64,000 nucleotides of DNA, taken from Tyto alba (taxonomy: Eukaryota; Chordata; Aves; Strigiformes; Tytonidae). This document shows positions 37,601 to 49,977 of the stretch, piece by piece. The notes beneath the pieces were generated by a model, which was not told the origin of the DNA, did no database searches, and saw nothing but the letters and a program-made list of their open reading frames with translations. Location: positions 25,025,819 to 25,089,818 of the forward strand of contig NW_024881316.1 in NCBI RefSeq assembly GCF_018691265.1. The letters run 5' to 3'. Position 1 is the first letter of the stretch. Every line of letters begins with the position of its first letter. The translations under genes were made by a program, and so were the position numbers.

Positions 37601-40600
37601 TTTTGACCAAAAGTGTTTCTTCTTTCTGTAAGGATAGATTTCATTTTCAACATGTGATTACAAGCTAGAGCTGAAACTACTAATCTCTTATCTCTTTTTT
37701 TCCTTTTTTATTTTTTGCTTTTTTTTTTTTTGGCATTTGCTTAGAAGTGTATATGCAAGCTGTAATTCTCCTTTAAGTTTGTAGTTAATTCTGTGGTGTT
37801 TTACAAGATGAGTGTTTAGGTAGGAAGTGATTTCAATTTAAAGTTGTTTCTCTTGTGAATTGTCTAGTCAGAAATTACTGAGTTGGGTTATTAAGAACTT
37901 TGATACTTACTTTTTCAGAATGAGCAGTATTGGATTCAGTAGGTACTTGGAACAACTTGTATTCTTGATGTGCTCATATTTCTAACCTCCCTGTCAGTAT
38001 GTTATCATCCAGAAAAATTTATCTGTTTAATTTGTCTGAAAGTAGTGTTGCTGTGGATTTAATGTACAACATCTGCATTACTTTATGCAGATATTATTTA
38101 TAATTATACAATAATCTATTGTTTTAATCTCCAGTTATGTTATTGAGGCTTTACAAGTACAGACTTTGCTTCATTTGTATGGAGCGTAGATAGAACTCTC
38201 AGGATAGGCAAACTTTTTACCTTGAATACTTGAAATAATACTGATGGTTTCCAAATGAAAACTACTGTAACATTTTACCATGTTACAAAATGTGTTGATA
38301 AATTTAAACAGTAGAAAAGGTCTGAACTGTTGATCTTATAAATGCCTTTTTCTTGCTAACAATGAACTGGTTACCAAGAAAGTACTGTTTATTATGTGTT
38401 GAAGAAGTCCTCATACTTGTAACCAGCTGAATAGCTTTTATATTGCGAAGGAATGAGGCAACTAAAATTCAGTGAATATGAAGACTCCTCCTTCCTATAG
38501 TGAAACACTTTACATCAAAGTGAATATTGCTCTTAATGTAATGTTATCTATATAGAAGTGCTCATTGGTATTTTTTGTAAACATACTTTCTCTTTATAAA
38601 TGGGAATACATGAAGATACAGTGTTATGAAGACTATTAAACTCACGATAGTTGCAATGAAATGTGTTTGACAGCACTAACAAGCTAGAGGTGAGGGCAAG
38701 TGATATTCTGTAACAAGGGACTGATCCCATAAAAATGCTTCCGAGTCAAGAGCTGTGCTGACATAACACCACACTGCTTGATGTTTGCAGGGAGAGAGCT
38801 GAAGGGCCAGGTGATAGGGAAAAAAAATCAGCTTCCTACACCTCCAGGTATGTTTTCTAGCTGTAGTGCCTCTGCCATTACCTGTGTCAGTGCAAAGCAG
38901 GTGATACCCTTGCTCGGATCACGACAGTCGTGGAAACTTGGCTTTGAAGGATAAGCCATACATCAGTAACACTTTATAGTACACGTACTCACTTTTAAGA
39001 TAAAAAGGTGAAGAGCAGCATTCAAAAGAGATGTAACTCCATGTTCTCTTCCTTGTTGTCACTTCGAGTTTCAGCTGGATTAAACTTTTTTTAGTCCTAG
39101 TTTGAGGAAAGTCATAAAACATCACCACTTATGAACTTGTTTAATAGCCTGTCTGAAAATAAGCTGCTTTAATGGCTTGCATACGATAAACCTGAAACCC
39201 TGCTTTGGAGTTCTTCCTGAGTTACAGGTGTGGTGGTTCAGGTCATGATTCATAGCATCACAGCCCAGTTTAAATATTATATGACCAAAACAAGATGTTA
39301 AAGTGAGACATCCTCTCAACTAGGATGAGAAAAATGACCTACTTGGTTTCCTGACCTTTAAATTTGAATGTTTATATGCAATAATGTGGGGGGAAAAGTT
39401 GCACTGTAGGATTTGTATAACTTTAGTTATTGTTTAGTTATTGCGAGTATACTTGGACCATTTGGTCTACTGATGTAATATAATATAAACTTATTTTAAA
39501 ATCACTAGAAATCTTATACCTCTTATTTAGAATTCTGAAGATAGTAGTTTCTGTGTGTGCTTGCTATAAATTATTTATTTGGGCATTTAATGACCGGACT
39601 GGTTTCTGGTACTAGCAGAACAGCCTAGTGGACTGTGCTTGCCCCAGACAATACAAAAGGCAAGACAGACCCTAGGGGAGCAGGAGAGATTTCTCCAGGC
39701 TAACCAGGCACTCCCATACTTCAGGAAGAGGGGATGCTCCTTAGGGGCAAACAGTGATGTTTTATTCTGTATAAATCTACAATGCTTGGACTTTGAGGGG
39801 AAATAGCACTCTTGTGTTGGGCAGGGGCAGCGAGGGGTGGCCTTCTGTGTGGTGGAGAAGATGTACAGCAGGGTGGCTGGCAGAGATCTCCCGCTGGCTG
39901 GCACGGCTGTGTCTGTAGGAGCCGTGGGAGTGGGTAGAGCAGCAAAGGCAACACTGCTTCCACCCCAGGTCTGTTTCTGCCAGGCAGCTTTCCAGCCACT
40001 CTTCCCCAAGCCTGTAGCATTGCGTGGGGTTGTGACCCAAGTGCCGGACCCAGCACTGAGCCTTGTTGAACCTCATACAATTGGCCTCAGCCCATTGATC
40101 CAGCCTGTCCAAATCCCTCTGTAGACCCTTTCTTCCCTCAAGCAAATCAACACTGCCACCCAACTTGGTGTTGTCTGCAACCTTACTGAGGGTGCACTCG
40201 ATTCCCTGGTCCAGATCACTGATAAAGATATTAAACAGAACTGGCCCCAGTACTGAGCCCTGGGGAACACCATTTGTGACTGGCTGCCAACTGGATTTAA
40301 CTCTATTCGCCACCACTCTTTGGGCTCAGCCAGCCAGCCAGTTTTTTACCCAGTGAAGAGTATGCCCATCTAAGCCACAAACAGCCAGTTTCTCCAGGAG
40401 AATGCTGTGGGAAATGGTCTCAAAGCCTTTACCGAAGTCTAGGTAGGCAACATCCACAGCCTTTCCATCATCCACTAAGTGGGTCACTTTGTCATAGAAG
40501 GAGATCAGGTTAGTCAAGCAGGATCCACCTTTCATAAACCCATGCTGATTGGGCCAGATCACCTGGTTGTCCTGTACATGCTGTGCAATGGCACTCAAGA

Positions 40601-43600
40601 TGATTAAGATGATGCTCCATAACTTTCCCCAGTACCAAGGTCAGACTGACGGGCCTGTAATTCCCTAGATCCTCCTTCCGGCCCTTCTTGTAGATGGTCA
40701 TCACGTTTGCTAACCTCCAGTCAACTGGGACCTCCCCAGTTAGCCAGGACTGCTGATAAATGATTGAAAGTGGCTCGGTGAGCACTTCCACCAGCTCCCT
40801 CAGTACACTTGGGTGGATCCCATCCAACCCATAGACATGTGTCGGTCTAAGTGGAGTAGCAGGTCACTAACCATTTCCCCTTGGATGATGGGGGCTTCAT
40901 TCCGCTCCCTGTCTTCCAGCTCAGGGGGCTGGGTACCTGTAGAACAACTGGCCTTACTATTAAAGACTGAGGCAAAGAAGGCATGAAGTACCTCAGTCTT
41001 TTCCTCAATCTTTGTCACTGTTTACCCCCACATCCAGTAGAGGATGGAGATTCTCCTTAGCCCTCCTTTTGTTGCTAATGTATTTATAGAAACATTTTTT
41101 ATTGTCTTTTACAGCAGTAACCAGATTAAATTCTAGCTGGGAAGGAGCTGTCTCTTTTTGTGTCATTTAAGAATCACATACTCTGGTGAAAATTATTATA
41201 GTCAGCCTTTTCTGCACAGGTTAATTTCTTGAGAGAAGACATGCATGTGGTTGTGCATCAGCAATGCCATTAGCAAGCCTGGGCTCCTGCCAACCTGAAA
41301 ATGAAGGACATCCTAAAGACAGCAGGCAAGGAAAGGTTGTCTCAAGCCTGGGGTGGCTGAGGAGCCACCAGCCCATTGCTGGACAAGTTGAGACCTGCTG
41401 TACAGTCACTGTAAGGAGGGATTAGAAACTTTGACCATCCTGGAAGCAGACCACAAGAAGCATGAGCAATGACTTAAATGCACTAGCTGGCCATTTATGA
41501 CACCTCCTTTTATTGCTTTCTAGGTGGCACGTAAGCAGCTCCCCAGTGCTGTGTGTCCAGCCCCGTGCATAACAGAGCCGTCTGGGAACTATTTGTGGTC
41601 AAGTCTCAGAGTGGCCCATTGGTTTTGTTTTCTGAAGCCTTCCAGCATGTGCTGGAAGTATTGTGGGTGCAAGAAGTAGTGGTGTCAGACAAAGGAGCAG
41701 CTGGCTCACTCAGGAAGAGGATTATCTACGTGTTGTATGTTGCACCAAGCAACATTTGTGGTCAGCAGCAGCAGTTTGTGGGCAATGGTAGCAGCTTTTC
41801 ACCATTTAGTTCCTTCTGGAAAGGGAGGGATTAAATTATTTTTGTAACTATACTAACTATTTATATGATAAAAGATGTTACCATTTCCTACAAATGTTGC
41901 TTTGCTTGTATCATTTAAACCCCTGTGGCTATGAGAGTAATACAGCTCCTAGCATATTATTATACGCTCTTCTGGAAACAAGGGAGTGCTCAGGTTTAGC
42001 TGAAGCTATCTATAGTCACACCAATGCCTTTGCCCTTCAGAGCAGTGGGATCTGTCCAGGCACTTTTGGTTGCTTTACACTTCGTGTAGTGAACCTGTAT
42101 CGCTTGCAGGGAAAGCTCTTTGGGTTTCACTGTGCTATCCTTTCCTTGGGATAAGTTTATGGACCACAGTGTTAGTGATGGATTCTCTTCGGATTAATTA
42201 CAGTATAAACATTGTGATTATCCCTCTATTCCTAACACTTTCTTGAACTATGAGAACTGTATGAAAACATCTGTAAGCTCTTAGCAACGTAGTCACAGCA
42301 CAATGTGGTCTTCTGTCTGAGGGACTGACGGGCACTCGTGAAGCTGCACAGGCTTTCCCTCGGTCCCCTGGGAGTGGTATGGTGCAAGGCTTGCTTGGGG
42401 ATGTAGCTGGTCCTTTAGCAAGGTACCACTTCTAAACTGGGTGTGCTTTGCACAGCTGTGCCTGCCTGACAGCCAGGAGAGGAGTCCTCCCGTGGCTGCG
42501 TTCCCTTTGCTGCTTGGATAGAGAAATTGCTTGGGTCCACTGTTGATGTGCGTGGCTGCCCTACTCTCACTGTGGTGGGGTGGTATTGATTTGTTTCTAA
42601 TACATGTGATAATTCCAGGTCTATATGTTATGATTTAACTCATGTCTTCCTTTTTTTTTTTTTTTTTTTTTTCTTTTTTTTTTTTTCCCCTCTCTAAATA
42701 GTGGCAATAATTCTATCTCAGGTCAAAAATAATGACCTAGGCTGACTAGGTATTTTAAAAGCTAATTTAGGGGGAAAATGAGGCATGAAAGAAATAACAT
42801 TAGGAAAAGGTGGATCATTTAACTGATAATCTTTATTGTACCTTTTAGAATTAGCTTCCCAATCACAGTTCTGAGCAGCATTTAATCGTACCAGTTATTG
42901 TAGTCCATTAATCAAGTGATCATTTAAAATGACTTATGGTACAAAGAGTTTTCCACCATGGCTTTGCAAAGGTTTTTTTATTCTGCACAAGCGTAGTTAT
43001 GGCCAAACCCAGACAACTTTCTTGTGCAGGATATCTGCCTCTGCCTTTAAAATGTTTTTTGGGGAGACCTAACAACTCTTCTTTTCACTTGGTAATCATC
43101 TAAATTTGTTACTCCTCATGCTATTCCCAGAGGAAAAATGTCTTTATAAACACCATCCTGTGCTCCCTTCTTTTGCAGTATTAAAGGGGAGCTTGCTCTG
43201 TCCTTGCACTGCTCCCTCCTCCCGTCCCACCCTCAACCTGCCCCTCCAACTCCCACCCATGAAAGGATGGGATGCAGACATCCAGCTTGCCTCTTGCTTC
43301 TCCAGAGGTTTCAGCCAACCCCTTGGCAATGGGCTGCCCATCAGTTTCTCATGACTAATACCTGGTCATGACTCTTAAAAGTCTTTCCATCATATGTGAG
43401 GTGTTATTTGTTATGCCAGGAAGTCAGGCAGGCAACGCCTTATCCTGTGGAGAAAGTCACTTGTACTGGGTAGGATGTGATGTACTTGGGATGAGCGAAC
43501 TATTTAAAAAGATCTTGAAGAAACTCAGTGCTGTAAAACATCAGTTGTTGGCTGTAAAGGATAGCAAAGCTGAAGATTTGCTCTGTTACATGGTTGAAAA

Positions 43601-46600
43601 AATCGTAGTCAGATCTCTGTGTATAAAGTTTCTTTAAAATAAACTTTTTCTTTCCAAAAATAATCAGAAGAAAAATATATTTACTTTACTTTGGTGGTTC
43701 ACTTTCTCCAACAATGACATCATCAGCCAAAAAGCAAAGATATTTCTTGAGAATCTGTCTGGAATGTGACTCTGCAAAACACACGCGCTCTGTGGGATAA
43801 GTCGGGATAAGATGCTACCTCCTATTTTTATTCTGGTATACCCCAATTGGAAGATTTTGTTAATTCACCATCCACTATGATTCAGTTACTGCTTGGAACC
43901 TGAATTCAACCTAATGCCACACTCAGGTGCCCATGAATCAATCCCTTGACGTGCCACGAGGTGCAGCCTTCTCCCCAAATAACACTTTATTCTTTGATCT
44001 TCTCAGCTGGTGACAGGAGTATGGGAAGGAGGATACAATTTCTTCTGTCAGGATACGCACAGTGGAGGAGAAGCTGATATGAAGGTAACGTAATTGAGAC
44101 TTACAGCTAATAACATTTCAAATTGTCTGCTTGTATGTAAGTGGAGAGCAGAACAGTATTGATTGTGCAGATTTTGGTCAAACTGTATGCTTTTTTTCCC
44201 TCCTTTTACAATACAATGGACAATGCGTTGTCAAACATAATAGTTCATCTACAGTATATTCATGGTTGGTATTTTAGTAAGTAATTATCTGTAAACTTTC
44301 AAGTATTCCCAGGTCAAAAACCAAGGACTTGGTCTTCAGATTGTATCCAACCACTGTGTGTTGTGACTTCCCTTCTCTTTCTGAGATAATTCTGATGATT
44401 TCTTCAGGTTACTGTTCAGACCTCTCCTCTACAGAGAGCACTGCAGGATCAACTCTGGTTAAATATTTTCTTGTTTCTCCCAGGACGCCCCAGGTGCACA
44501 GCAGTAGCCTCATAAAGCAGTCTTTGTCATCCTGTTTTAAGTTGTAGTTTTGCGTGTATACCTAGATCTCCTGTGGAGATACCTGAGGCAGAAGCGTTAC
44601 AGAAGATCTCAGCAGTGTCTTCAATCCAAATAGTGCAGGACAGAATCTGGATTTTAATTACCTAGATAGAAAAAGGTTTGAAAGCCCCACAATGTGCAGT
44701 GCTTCTAAAACTTATTTCCTCCTTTCTAGATCATACGTGTTCTCTGGTGGTACTATTTCTCCAAACTCATTGAGTTCATGGATACCTTCTTTTTCATTTT
44801 GCGGAAAAATAATCATCAGATCACTGTTCTGCATGTCTACCACCACGCAACAATGCTGAACATTTGGTGGTTTGTTATGAACTGGGTGCCTTGTGGTCAC
44901 TGTAAGTACTGGGTTATGGTGGGGAACACTTTCAAGAGGGGCTTCGTTTTGGGTTTCTTTTGATCAGACCAAACATCTCTCGTACCTTCAGGCTATTCTG
45001 TCCCATATTAAGCTGCTTTGCTGCTTTGCAACTATTGCAGATGGTTGCAGGAATTAAGCTGCCTGCAGAGCCTCTAAAAGAGGCATGCCTATGTAGTTTG
45101 AAAAATTTGTGTGGCTGTGTAACACTTATCAGCTGCAGTAGTCCAGGTCAGATACCTGTCAATCTTACTTTCTCATTTTTGCAGTGGTTACAGACCTTCT
45201 AATGAAACAATACTCTTTTCCAAGTCAGGACCAAAAGCTTGTTTCACCTGCAAGATGGCTAATAGTGACTCTTGTCCTCATATCTCTCAAGTTCACTTGA
45301 GATGCTACTTTCTTAATTTAATCTCATTATACCACTAGCCATAACAAATGATTTCAATTAAAATCTTGTCCCCTGAGCACTAATGAACTTGACCAAATGT
45401 GTCTTAAGTAGAAGATTTCCATGTCTCTCTTGTCTAAATCCTACTAACTTCTGGCAATCTTACTTTGATTCTTTAATTTCATTGCTTTTAGCTAGCATCT
45501 AGTTTCCTAACTGCATTAGCATGGTTCAGATGTGCAGCTTATAGATACTGGCTTTGTTGAACATTCATCCAAGAGAAACCTTTTCAAATTCAGTGGATGT
45601 GAATTACTGGCAGTGCAGACCAAGAGGCCGGGTTGCTCAGGAGTCTGCTTTCTGAGCCAAACAACACAGAAACTCTTATTTGTTCCATGTTATCAGCACA
45701 ACAGTGACTAATGCTGAACTTATAAAAAGTGTGCATCTGGAACCACATTCCCCTCCAGGGAAGTTGATCCCTGTTTATACAGCAGTCAAAAGTGCAGATA
45801 CTTAGAGTCTATCTTGTGTTTGTGTGGTCATGAAAAAACTTCTGTGCTATTTCCAGTAATGTGTTTTTCTTCTTCCTTTCCAAGCTTAATGTTCTGCTTG
45901 GTCATCACTGTTCTATGCAGTTTGGTGTTAAGCTAAAATTTTGTTTAATGACGAAAGGTGCTGTAAACAAGGACAAATATGTCTACCTTCAGCTTCTGAA
46001 GATACCTGTTGCTTTTGGTTATAAATGACGAAATAGGCTTCTGCCTGGAAGGAAGTGAAATAAGCCTAAAATTAGATGGGTGAAGCTATCAACTGTTGGG
46101 CATGTTTACATGCCTCCTTTTTATCAGCTTCCTCAGTTCCCTTGAGAAGCCGTAACGTAGATGTAAAAAAGAATAAATTGAGGAAACAAAACCACAAGGC
46201 TGGTATAAAGAGCAGAGCTGCAAAGCAGTTCAGCCAATTCATTGGGTGAGCAGAAGAAAAAGCAGGGGAAAAAAATAAATCTCTCGCTTTTCTCCTGAGA
46301 GAAATCATATTTTAAATAGTAACATTTTGAACTTGTTGTTTTTGTAGGTTCCATGAAACAGAGTGTTCCTGGTAATGCAAGTGTACTTTCTTTTTCCCTT
46401 GCCCTTTTTTTAGCTTACTTTGGTGCCACACTGAACAGCTTTATCCATGTCCTCATGTACTCCTACTATGGATTGTCTGCTGTTCCAGCAATGCGTCCTT
46501 ACCTGTGGTGGAAGAAGTACATCACTCAGGGGCAGCTGGTGAGTGATTAGCCCTTCAGTGCTTCAGCAGGCTCTGGTATTCATGATGAGGACCTCTTCTC

Positions 46601-49600
46601 TTTACCAAGTTAGAAAATTTTGGCAGGGGGTAGAAGAAGGCAGAACGAAGGTTCGGACCTTCTGCATCCTTAAGTGCCTAAATCATCTTAGAAGTCTGGC
46701 TTCTGCACCTCCGTTCTCTCTTCCAGGACGATGGGGAGCTGGGCACTGATGGTGTACGCAAATCAGTGCTGAGATCAGTGGGATCTTTCTCCATCTCCCC
46801 GTGTTGTATGGCTTAGGTGTCTTTGGGAGTCACGGTGCTGGGGTTTCTGGGACTCGCTAACCAGGGAGGAGGGAGAAGCTTTTCTTCCAAGCCCACTTGA
46901 GCTAGCGTGCTCTTCTCTGTGCTTGGTTGCTGAGGCTGATGTTGAGATGACTGACCAGAAACTGACTGCAACGCAGTCCAAAGCTAACAAGGCCCGTCAT
47001 TCTAGTCCTGTGGGACAATGGCTTTTCTGTCTCACTTTTGCATGCAGTTGCAAATGGTTTATTAAAAACTGTTCAATATTTCTGGTCTCCTTCTACACTT
47101 TAAGTGGGCAGATTTTTTTCTCTTGTAATTCTGTGTTGGACTCCTTGTATCCATTTGTACTGTTTCCTGTGTGTACAGTGATGAAGCCCTAATGCTGCAT
47201 ACTGGAGGTGAAAAGAGCAATGAAATTAAGCAATATGGCACATGCTGTAGTGATACTGCACGGGAACCAGGTCTCAATGTGTATAGCATGTCAGAACACC
47301 ACAAGGAAACATGCGTGGGTGTTCAGTCTTCATCGTTTTGTAGGTGGGGAAACTGAAGCCTAGAGAGGGTCTTTATCTTCCCCCTGCTCCTTAGCACCTT
47401 CTCAGAGCTGTGAATAGGTTTAATAACATTATGCTGGTGATGATTAATAACATTTGCTGCCAGCAATTCAGAGTGCTGATTCTCTATTTTTTTTTTTTTT
47501 TTTCCGTGTCACTCTTCCTTCCTGAAGGGTGGCTAAGTATTGTAGCAGTGAGGATCTTTGTTTGAGGGTGGTGGGGATGCTTTGTGGGGATTTTTTTCCC
47601 TTCCAGATTTAGGCTCTATTCTTCACCCTGGTTGTTTGAGGGCTACATAGTGCAAGTGTCTCAGTGGTTTGGTTGCTCCCCTGGATATTGTCATAGCTGC
47701 TGTCTCTTCCCTGCCTGCCTTGCATGCATAGCTGTTAGGGCAGCAAAACAGCAGAGCAGAACACAACAGTCTTTCCCTTTTTAAATAAACATTCCCTAAT
47801 CTGGTAGCCTTCGTGTGAGGATGAATTTTGCCTCAGGCCCTCTGTAGCATTTAGGCCCAAACTCTGTTCTTCCAAAAGACATAACTGAAGATAATTAAAC
47901 CTTGGTCCTCCTCCCTGTCTCCCCAGCTTCCCTGCAGCCTTTACCCCAAAAATTCTTTCACTGCAGCCACATGTGAGGCAGTCCTGTCTGTGGGAGGGGG
48001 TTGCAGGGTCTGTGTGTAGACCCAGTGACCCCAAATCTGAACTGCAACTGAAGCAGTGAGGTGCTGATTTACTCTGTTAGGATGATAGAGTCAAACCCCA
48101 GTGAGTTCTCACTAGGAAGAAGGTGGTCTTTGTTCCTTAGTATATTTATAAATCAACTTACTCTAATGCTCTAAAATGGAACAATATTAATTAAATAAAA
48201 CCACCTAAACAATAGGATACCACAACCTGAATGTCTGCTAACTCAGGTTTACACTGTTAGCAAGACAGAGAAGATAAACTTGTCAAACACACAGTATTAC
48301 ATATTTTTTATTTGTTTTGGAAATAACTAATGAGATTTTGGTCACTAATGGCTTTTTTCCTTCTTGCATTAATGTGTTCTATTTTTCTTTATTTTTTCTC
48401 TCCCCAGACTCAGTTTGTCCTGACAATCTTCCAGACCAGCTGTGGTGTTGTTTGGCCATGTGCATTTCCTCAGGGTTGGCTGTATTTCCAGATTTCTTAT
48501 ATGATTTCTTTGATTATCCTCTTCACAAATTTCTATATTCAGGTAAAAGTAATACTCATCTACTCCTTGTAGCATTCTGCTGGCTGTATCTAACTGGAAA
48601 GCTGTTTACAGAAAGATATGCTTGAAATACCCTTTTGTTATCTTCCAGTAACATACATAAGTTCTTAAAGTACTGTACTTGTTGGTCTGCCCTCCAAGTT
48701 TTGAATCTTCTGATATTTTGTATCCGTAATTCAGAACAATTAGTAATTTCAGTAAGCAGAGTAGCACAAAAAGGCATTTTACTAATGCAATTTAACTGCA
48801 GATAAGGGAGAGGAAGACCTTTATGTAAGAAACAGCTTTCCAGTCTGAAGTAAAACAGCAGCCTGTGAACCTGTGAAGCACCCAAAGGAATTGGTCATTA
48901 CTGCTCTTACAAGGGAATATTCTTGGTTTATATCCAAGGAAACTTCCGAAACTCCCAATGTACAGAAATCCATTTTTTTGTTCACCTTTACAGGCATTTG
49001 TTTGTATTTTCATATGAAAAATTTGCATTTTGAGTTGTGTTTCTACAAAACTGATTTCATGTCTGAACAGATCCAGACTTGGTATCTGTTGTTCTGAGTA
49101 GTTCATAATCAGGCTCTGTGCAAAGATGGCCCCACCTTCAGAAATCAAACACAGCCTACTGCCCCCAAACAAGCAAACTCTGTTGTATATTTTAAAGTCT
49201 CTTGAAAGATTTGAGCATTTTGGGTCTAGTATGAGTGATTCGTGGGGGGAAACATAGCAGGCTTCCCTATCTGATCTTCAGATACTTCATGAAATCGGTC
49301 CTGTGGTTCATATCACTTGCTGCATATGAACATGCCAATTAAACATGATGGTATATTCCAAATATTACTTGACTTTCTTCATCAATTTTACTCATATTCT
49401 AACTTTTAATAATTTAACTTTCTTTCACACCCATATTTTGAGAAACACACTCTTGTCAGGTGACTGAGCCCCATTGACAAAGACTAATTTATATATATTT
49501 TTTCACTGTCTGTAATTTTTTTTTTGTTGTCCCAAGCCTCCCTGATCCTGGTTAGTTTTTGCTTCCCGAGATGACCAGTGCAAATTCCTTTCACATTTCT

Positions 49601-49977
49601 GTCTCTGAACTTCAGCATACTACCTAGCCTTTTTCTTTTCCAGTGAACTAATTCTCTTGTTGTGATGAATGAAAGGCATAGTATAGCTTCATACATAAAA
49701 AATGGTAGAGCTTGTTAGACTCTGCCACCGATATGAGGTCTTTACAAATGATGGATGCAAGTTTATTTTTGAGTTTCTTGAGTTACTGTAAGAAGTGGTT
49801 ATTTATATCTATTTAAGCAAAAACATGTGTCTCCGTATATTCTAGACTTACAACAAGAAGGCATCCTCGAGGAGGAAAGAGTATCAGAACGGCTCTACAG
49901 CCACTGTGAACGGGTATACAAACAGCTTTTCTTCCCTTGAGAACAATGTGAAACAAAGGAAACAAAGGAAGGATTGA
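34621..49977 (+). CDS. ELOVL5: ELOVL5, very-long-chain fatty acid elongase 5 (spliced, 295 aa)
   Basis: ER-membrane 3-ketoacyl-CoA synthase. It condenses malonyl-CoA with C18-C20 polyunsaturated acyl-CoAs, the rate-limiting step of PUFA elongation. The CDS joins seven exons (34621-34678, 36620-36807, 44007-44084, 44730-44901, 46414-46538, 48408-48542, 49846-49977). All junctions are GT-AG and the frame is kept throughout. Visible features are about seven hydrophobic spans, KLIEFMD (120-126), the histidine box HVYHH (143-147), NSFIHVLMY (173-181), and a basic C-terminus KQRKQRKD that fits an ER-retention signal. Trp231 matches the residue reported to separate ELOVL5 from ELOVL2. The start ATG has A at -3 and G at +4. 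Length is 295 versus 299 in human, the gap lying in the C-terminal tail (RRKEYQNGS). Family members are often SREBP-1c targets. No frameshift or missing catalytic residue was seen. Confidence 0.97.
34679..36619 (+). other. ELOVL5: ELOVL5 intron 2
   Basis: A 1.9-kb GT-AG intron after the first base of codon 20 (phase 1). Only chance open frames were seen in it. Confidence 0.9.
36620..36807 (+). CDS. ELOVL5: ELOVL5 exon 3 (codons 20-82)
   Basis: Acceptor CTGTTTCAG and donor GAG|GTAGGA, with the codon boundary at the donor. It encodes [13 protein letters not shown] and the first two membrane spans ([18 protein letters not shown] and [18 protein letters not shown]), with the loop [13 protein letters not shown] typical of ELOVL5/ELOVL2. 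Confidence 0.97.
39590..39964 (-). other. Unidentified tail fused to CR1 (minus)
   Basis: Directly adjoins the CR1 RT region where CR1 3' sequence should follow, but it is not recognisable as CR1. On the minus strand it carries AATAAA (39761-39766). It could be a captured transcript end, a deletion product or a diverged CR1 3' region. Confidence 0.35.
39965..41158 (-). mobile_element. CR1 LINE fragment, minus strand
   Basis: Read on minus, it encodes CR1 RT in three broken frames: [11 protein letters not shown] and NYRPVSLT (40510-40827), [15 protein letters not shown] (40326-40598), then [20 protein letters not shown] and [14 protein letters not shown] (39965-40316). The catalytic box reads VADNTKL instead of FADDTKL. 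The upstream sequence to about 41158 is the region preceding the RT. The C-terminal RT and octamer 3' end are missing. It is antisense to ELOVL5 and dead. Confidence 0.88.
42651..42686. repeat. Interrupted poly-T tract
   Basis: T22, C, T13 in intron 3, followed by CCCC. About 1.3 kb before the exon 4 acceptor, too far to serve as its pyrimidine tract. Confidence 0.9.
44007..44084 (+). CDS. ELOVL5: ELOVL5 exon 4 (codons 83-108)
   Basis: Acceptor TCTTCTCAG, donor AAG|GTAACG. 78 bases, exactly 26 codons, encoding [18 protein letters not shown] and SGGEADMK, the luminal/loop segment between spans 2 and 3. Being a multiple of three, it could be skipped without a frameshift. Confidence 0.96.
44085..44729 (+). 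other. ELOVL5: ELOVL5 intron 4
   Basis: A 645-bp phase-0 GT-AG intron. Nothing else seen. Confidence 0.92.
44730..44901 (+). CDS. ELOVL5: ELOVL5 exon 5 (codons 109-165, catalytic exon)
   Basis: Acceptor CCTTTCTAG, donor CACT|GTAAGT. It encodes [38 protein letters not shown] and [18 protein letters not shown]. It contains the KxxExxD motif and the HxxHH box required for condensation. Highly conserved. Confidence 0.98.
44902..46413 (+). other. ELOVL5: ELOVL5 intron 5
   Basis: A 1.5-kb phase-1 GT-AG intron. Its last 66 bases (46348-46413) form an open, in-frame extension behind a second acceptor, described as a finding. Confidence 0.92.
46414..46538 (+). CDS. ELOVL5: ELOVL5 exon 6 (codons 166-207)
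   Basis: The acceptor is CTTTTTTTAG and the donor CTG|GTGAGT. It encodes [39 protein letters not shown] and QL, with the conserved NxxxH...MY motif of elongases. Confidence 0.97.
46539..48407 (+). other. ELOVL5: ELOVL5 intron 6
   Basis: A 1.9-kb phase-0 GT-AG intron with a short T run (47489-47503). No other feature recognised. Confidence 0.92.
48408..48542 (+). CDS. ELOVL5: ELOVL5 exon 7 (codons 208-252)
   Basis: Acceptor TCTCTCCCCAG, donor CAG|GTAAAA. 45 codons covering the last two membrane spans ([18 protein letters not shown] and [19 protein letters not shown]). Trp231 lies here, in PQGWLYF. Gln229 replaces the Leu I recall in the human protein. Confidence 0.97.
48543..49845 (+). other. 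ELOVL5: ELOVL5 intron 7
   Basis: A 1.3-kb phase-0 GT-AG intron. Only chance frames were seen. Confidence 0.92.
49846..49977 (+). CDS. ELOVL5: ELOVL5 exon 8, coding part (codons 253-295 and stop)
   Basis: Acceptor GTATATTCTAG at 49845. It encodes the cytosolic tail [17 protein letters not shown], then [17 protein letters not shown] and TGA at 49975-49977. Lysine/arginine-rich ends of this kind retain elongases in the ER. Confidence 0.96.
   Translation, partial: TYNKKASSRRKEYQNGSTATVNGYTNSFSSLENNVKQRKQRKD

Larger units (their letters stand above)
36808..44006 (+). other. ELOVL5: ELOVL5 intron 3
   Basis: A 7.2-kb phase-0 GT-AG intron containing an antisense CR1 (39965-41158), its unusual tail (39590-39964) and a long T tract (42651-42686). 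The remaining stretches (36.8-39.5 and 41.2-44.0 kb) are AT-rich with nothing else recognised. Confidence 0.9.

Noticed and set aside
48543..48625. Open frame past exon 7
   Set aside because: The donor CAG|GTAAAA is in phase with exon 8, and the stretch is intronic.
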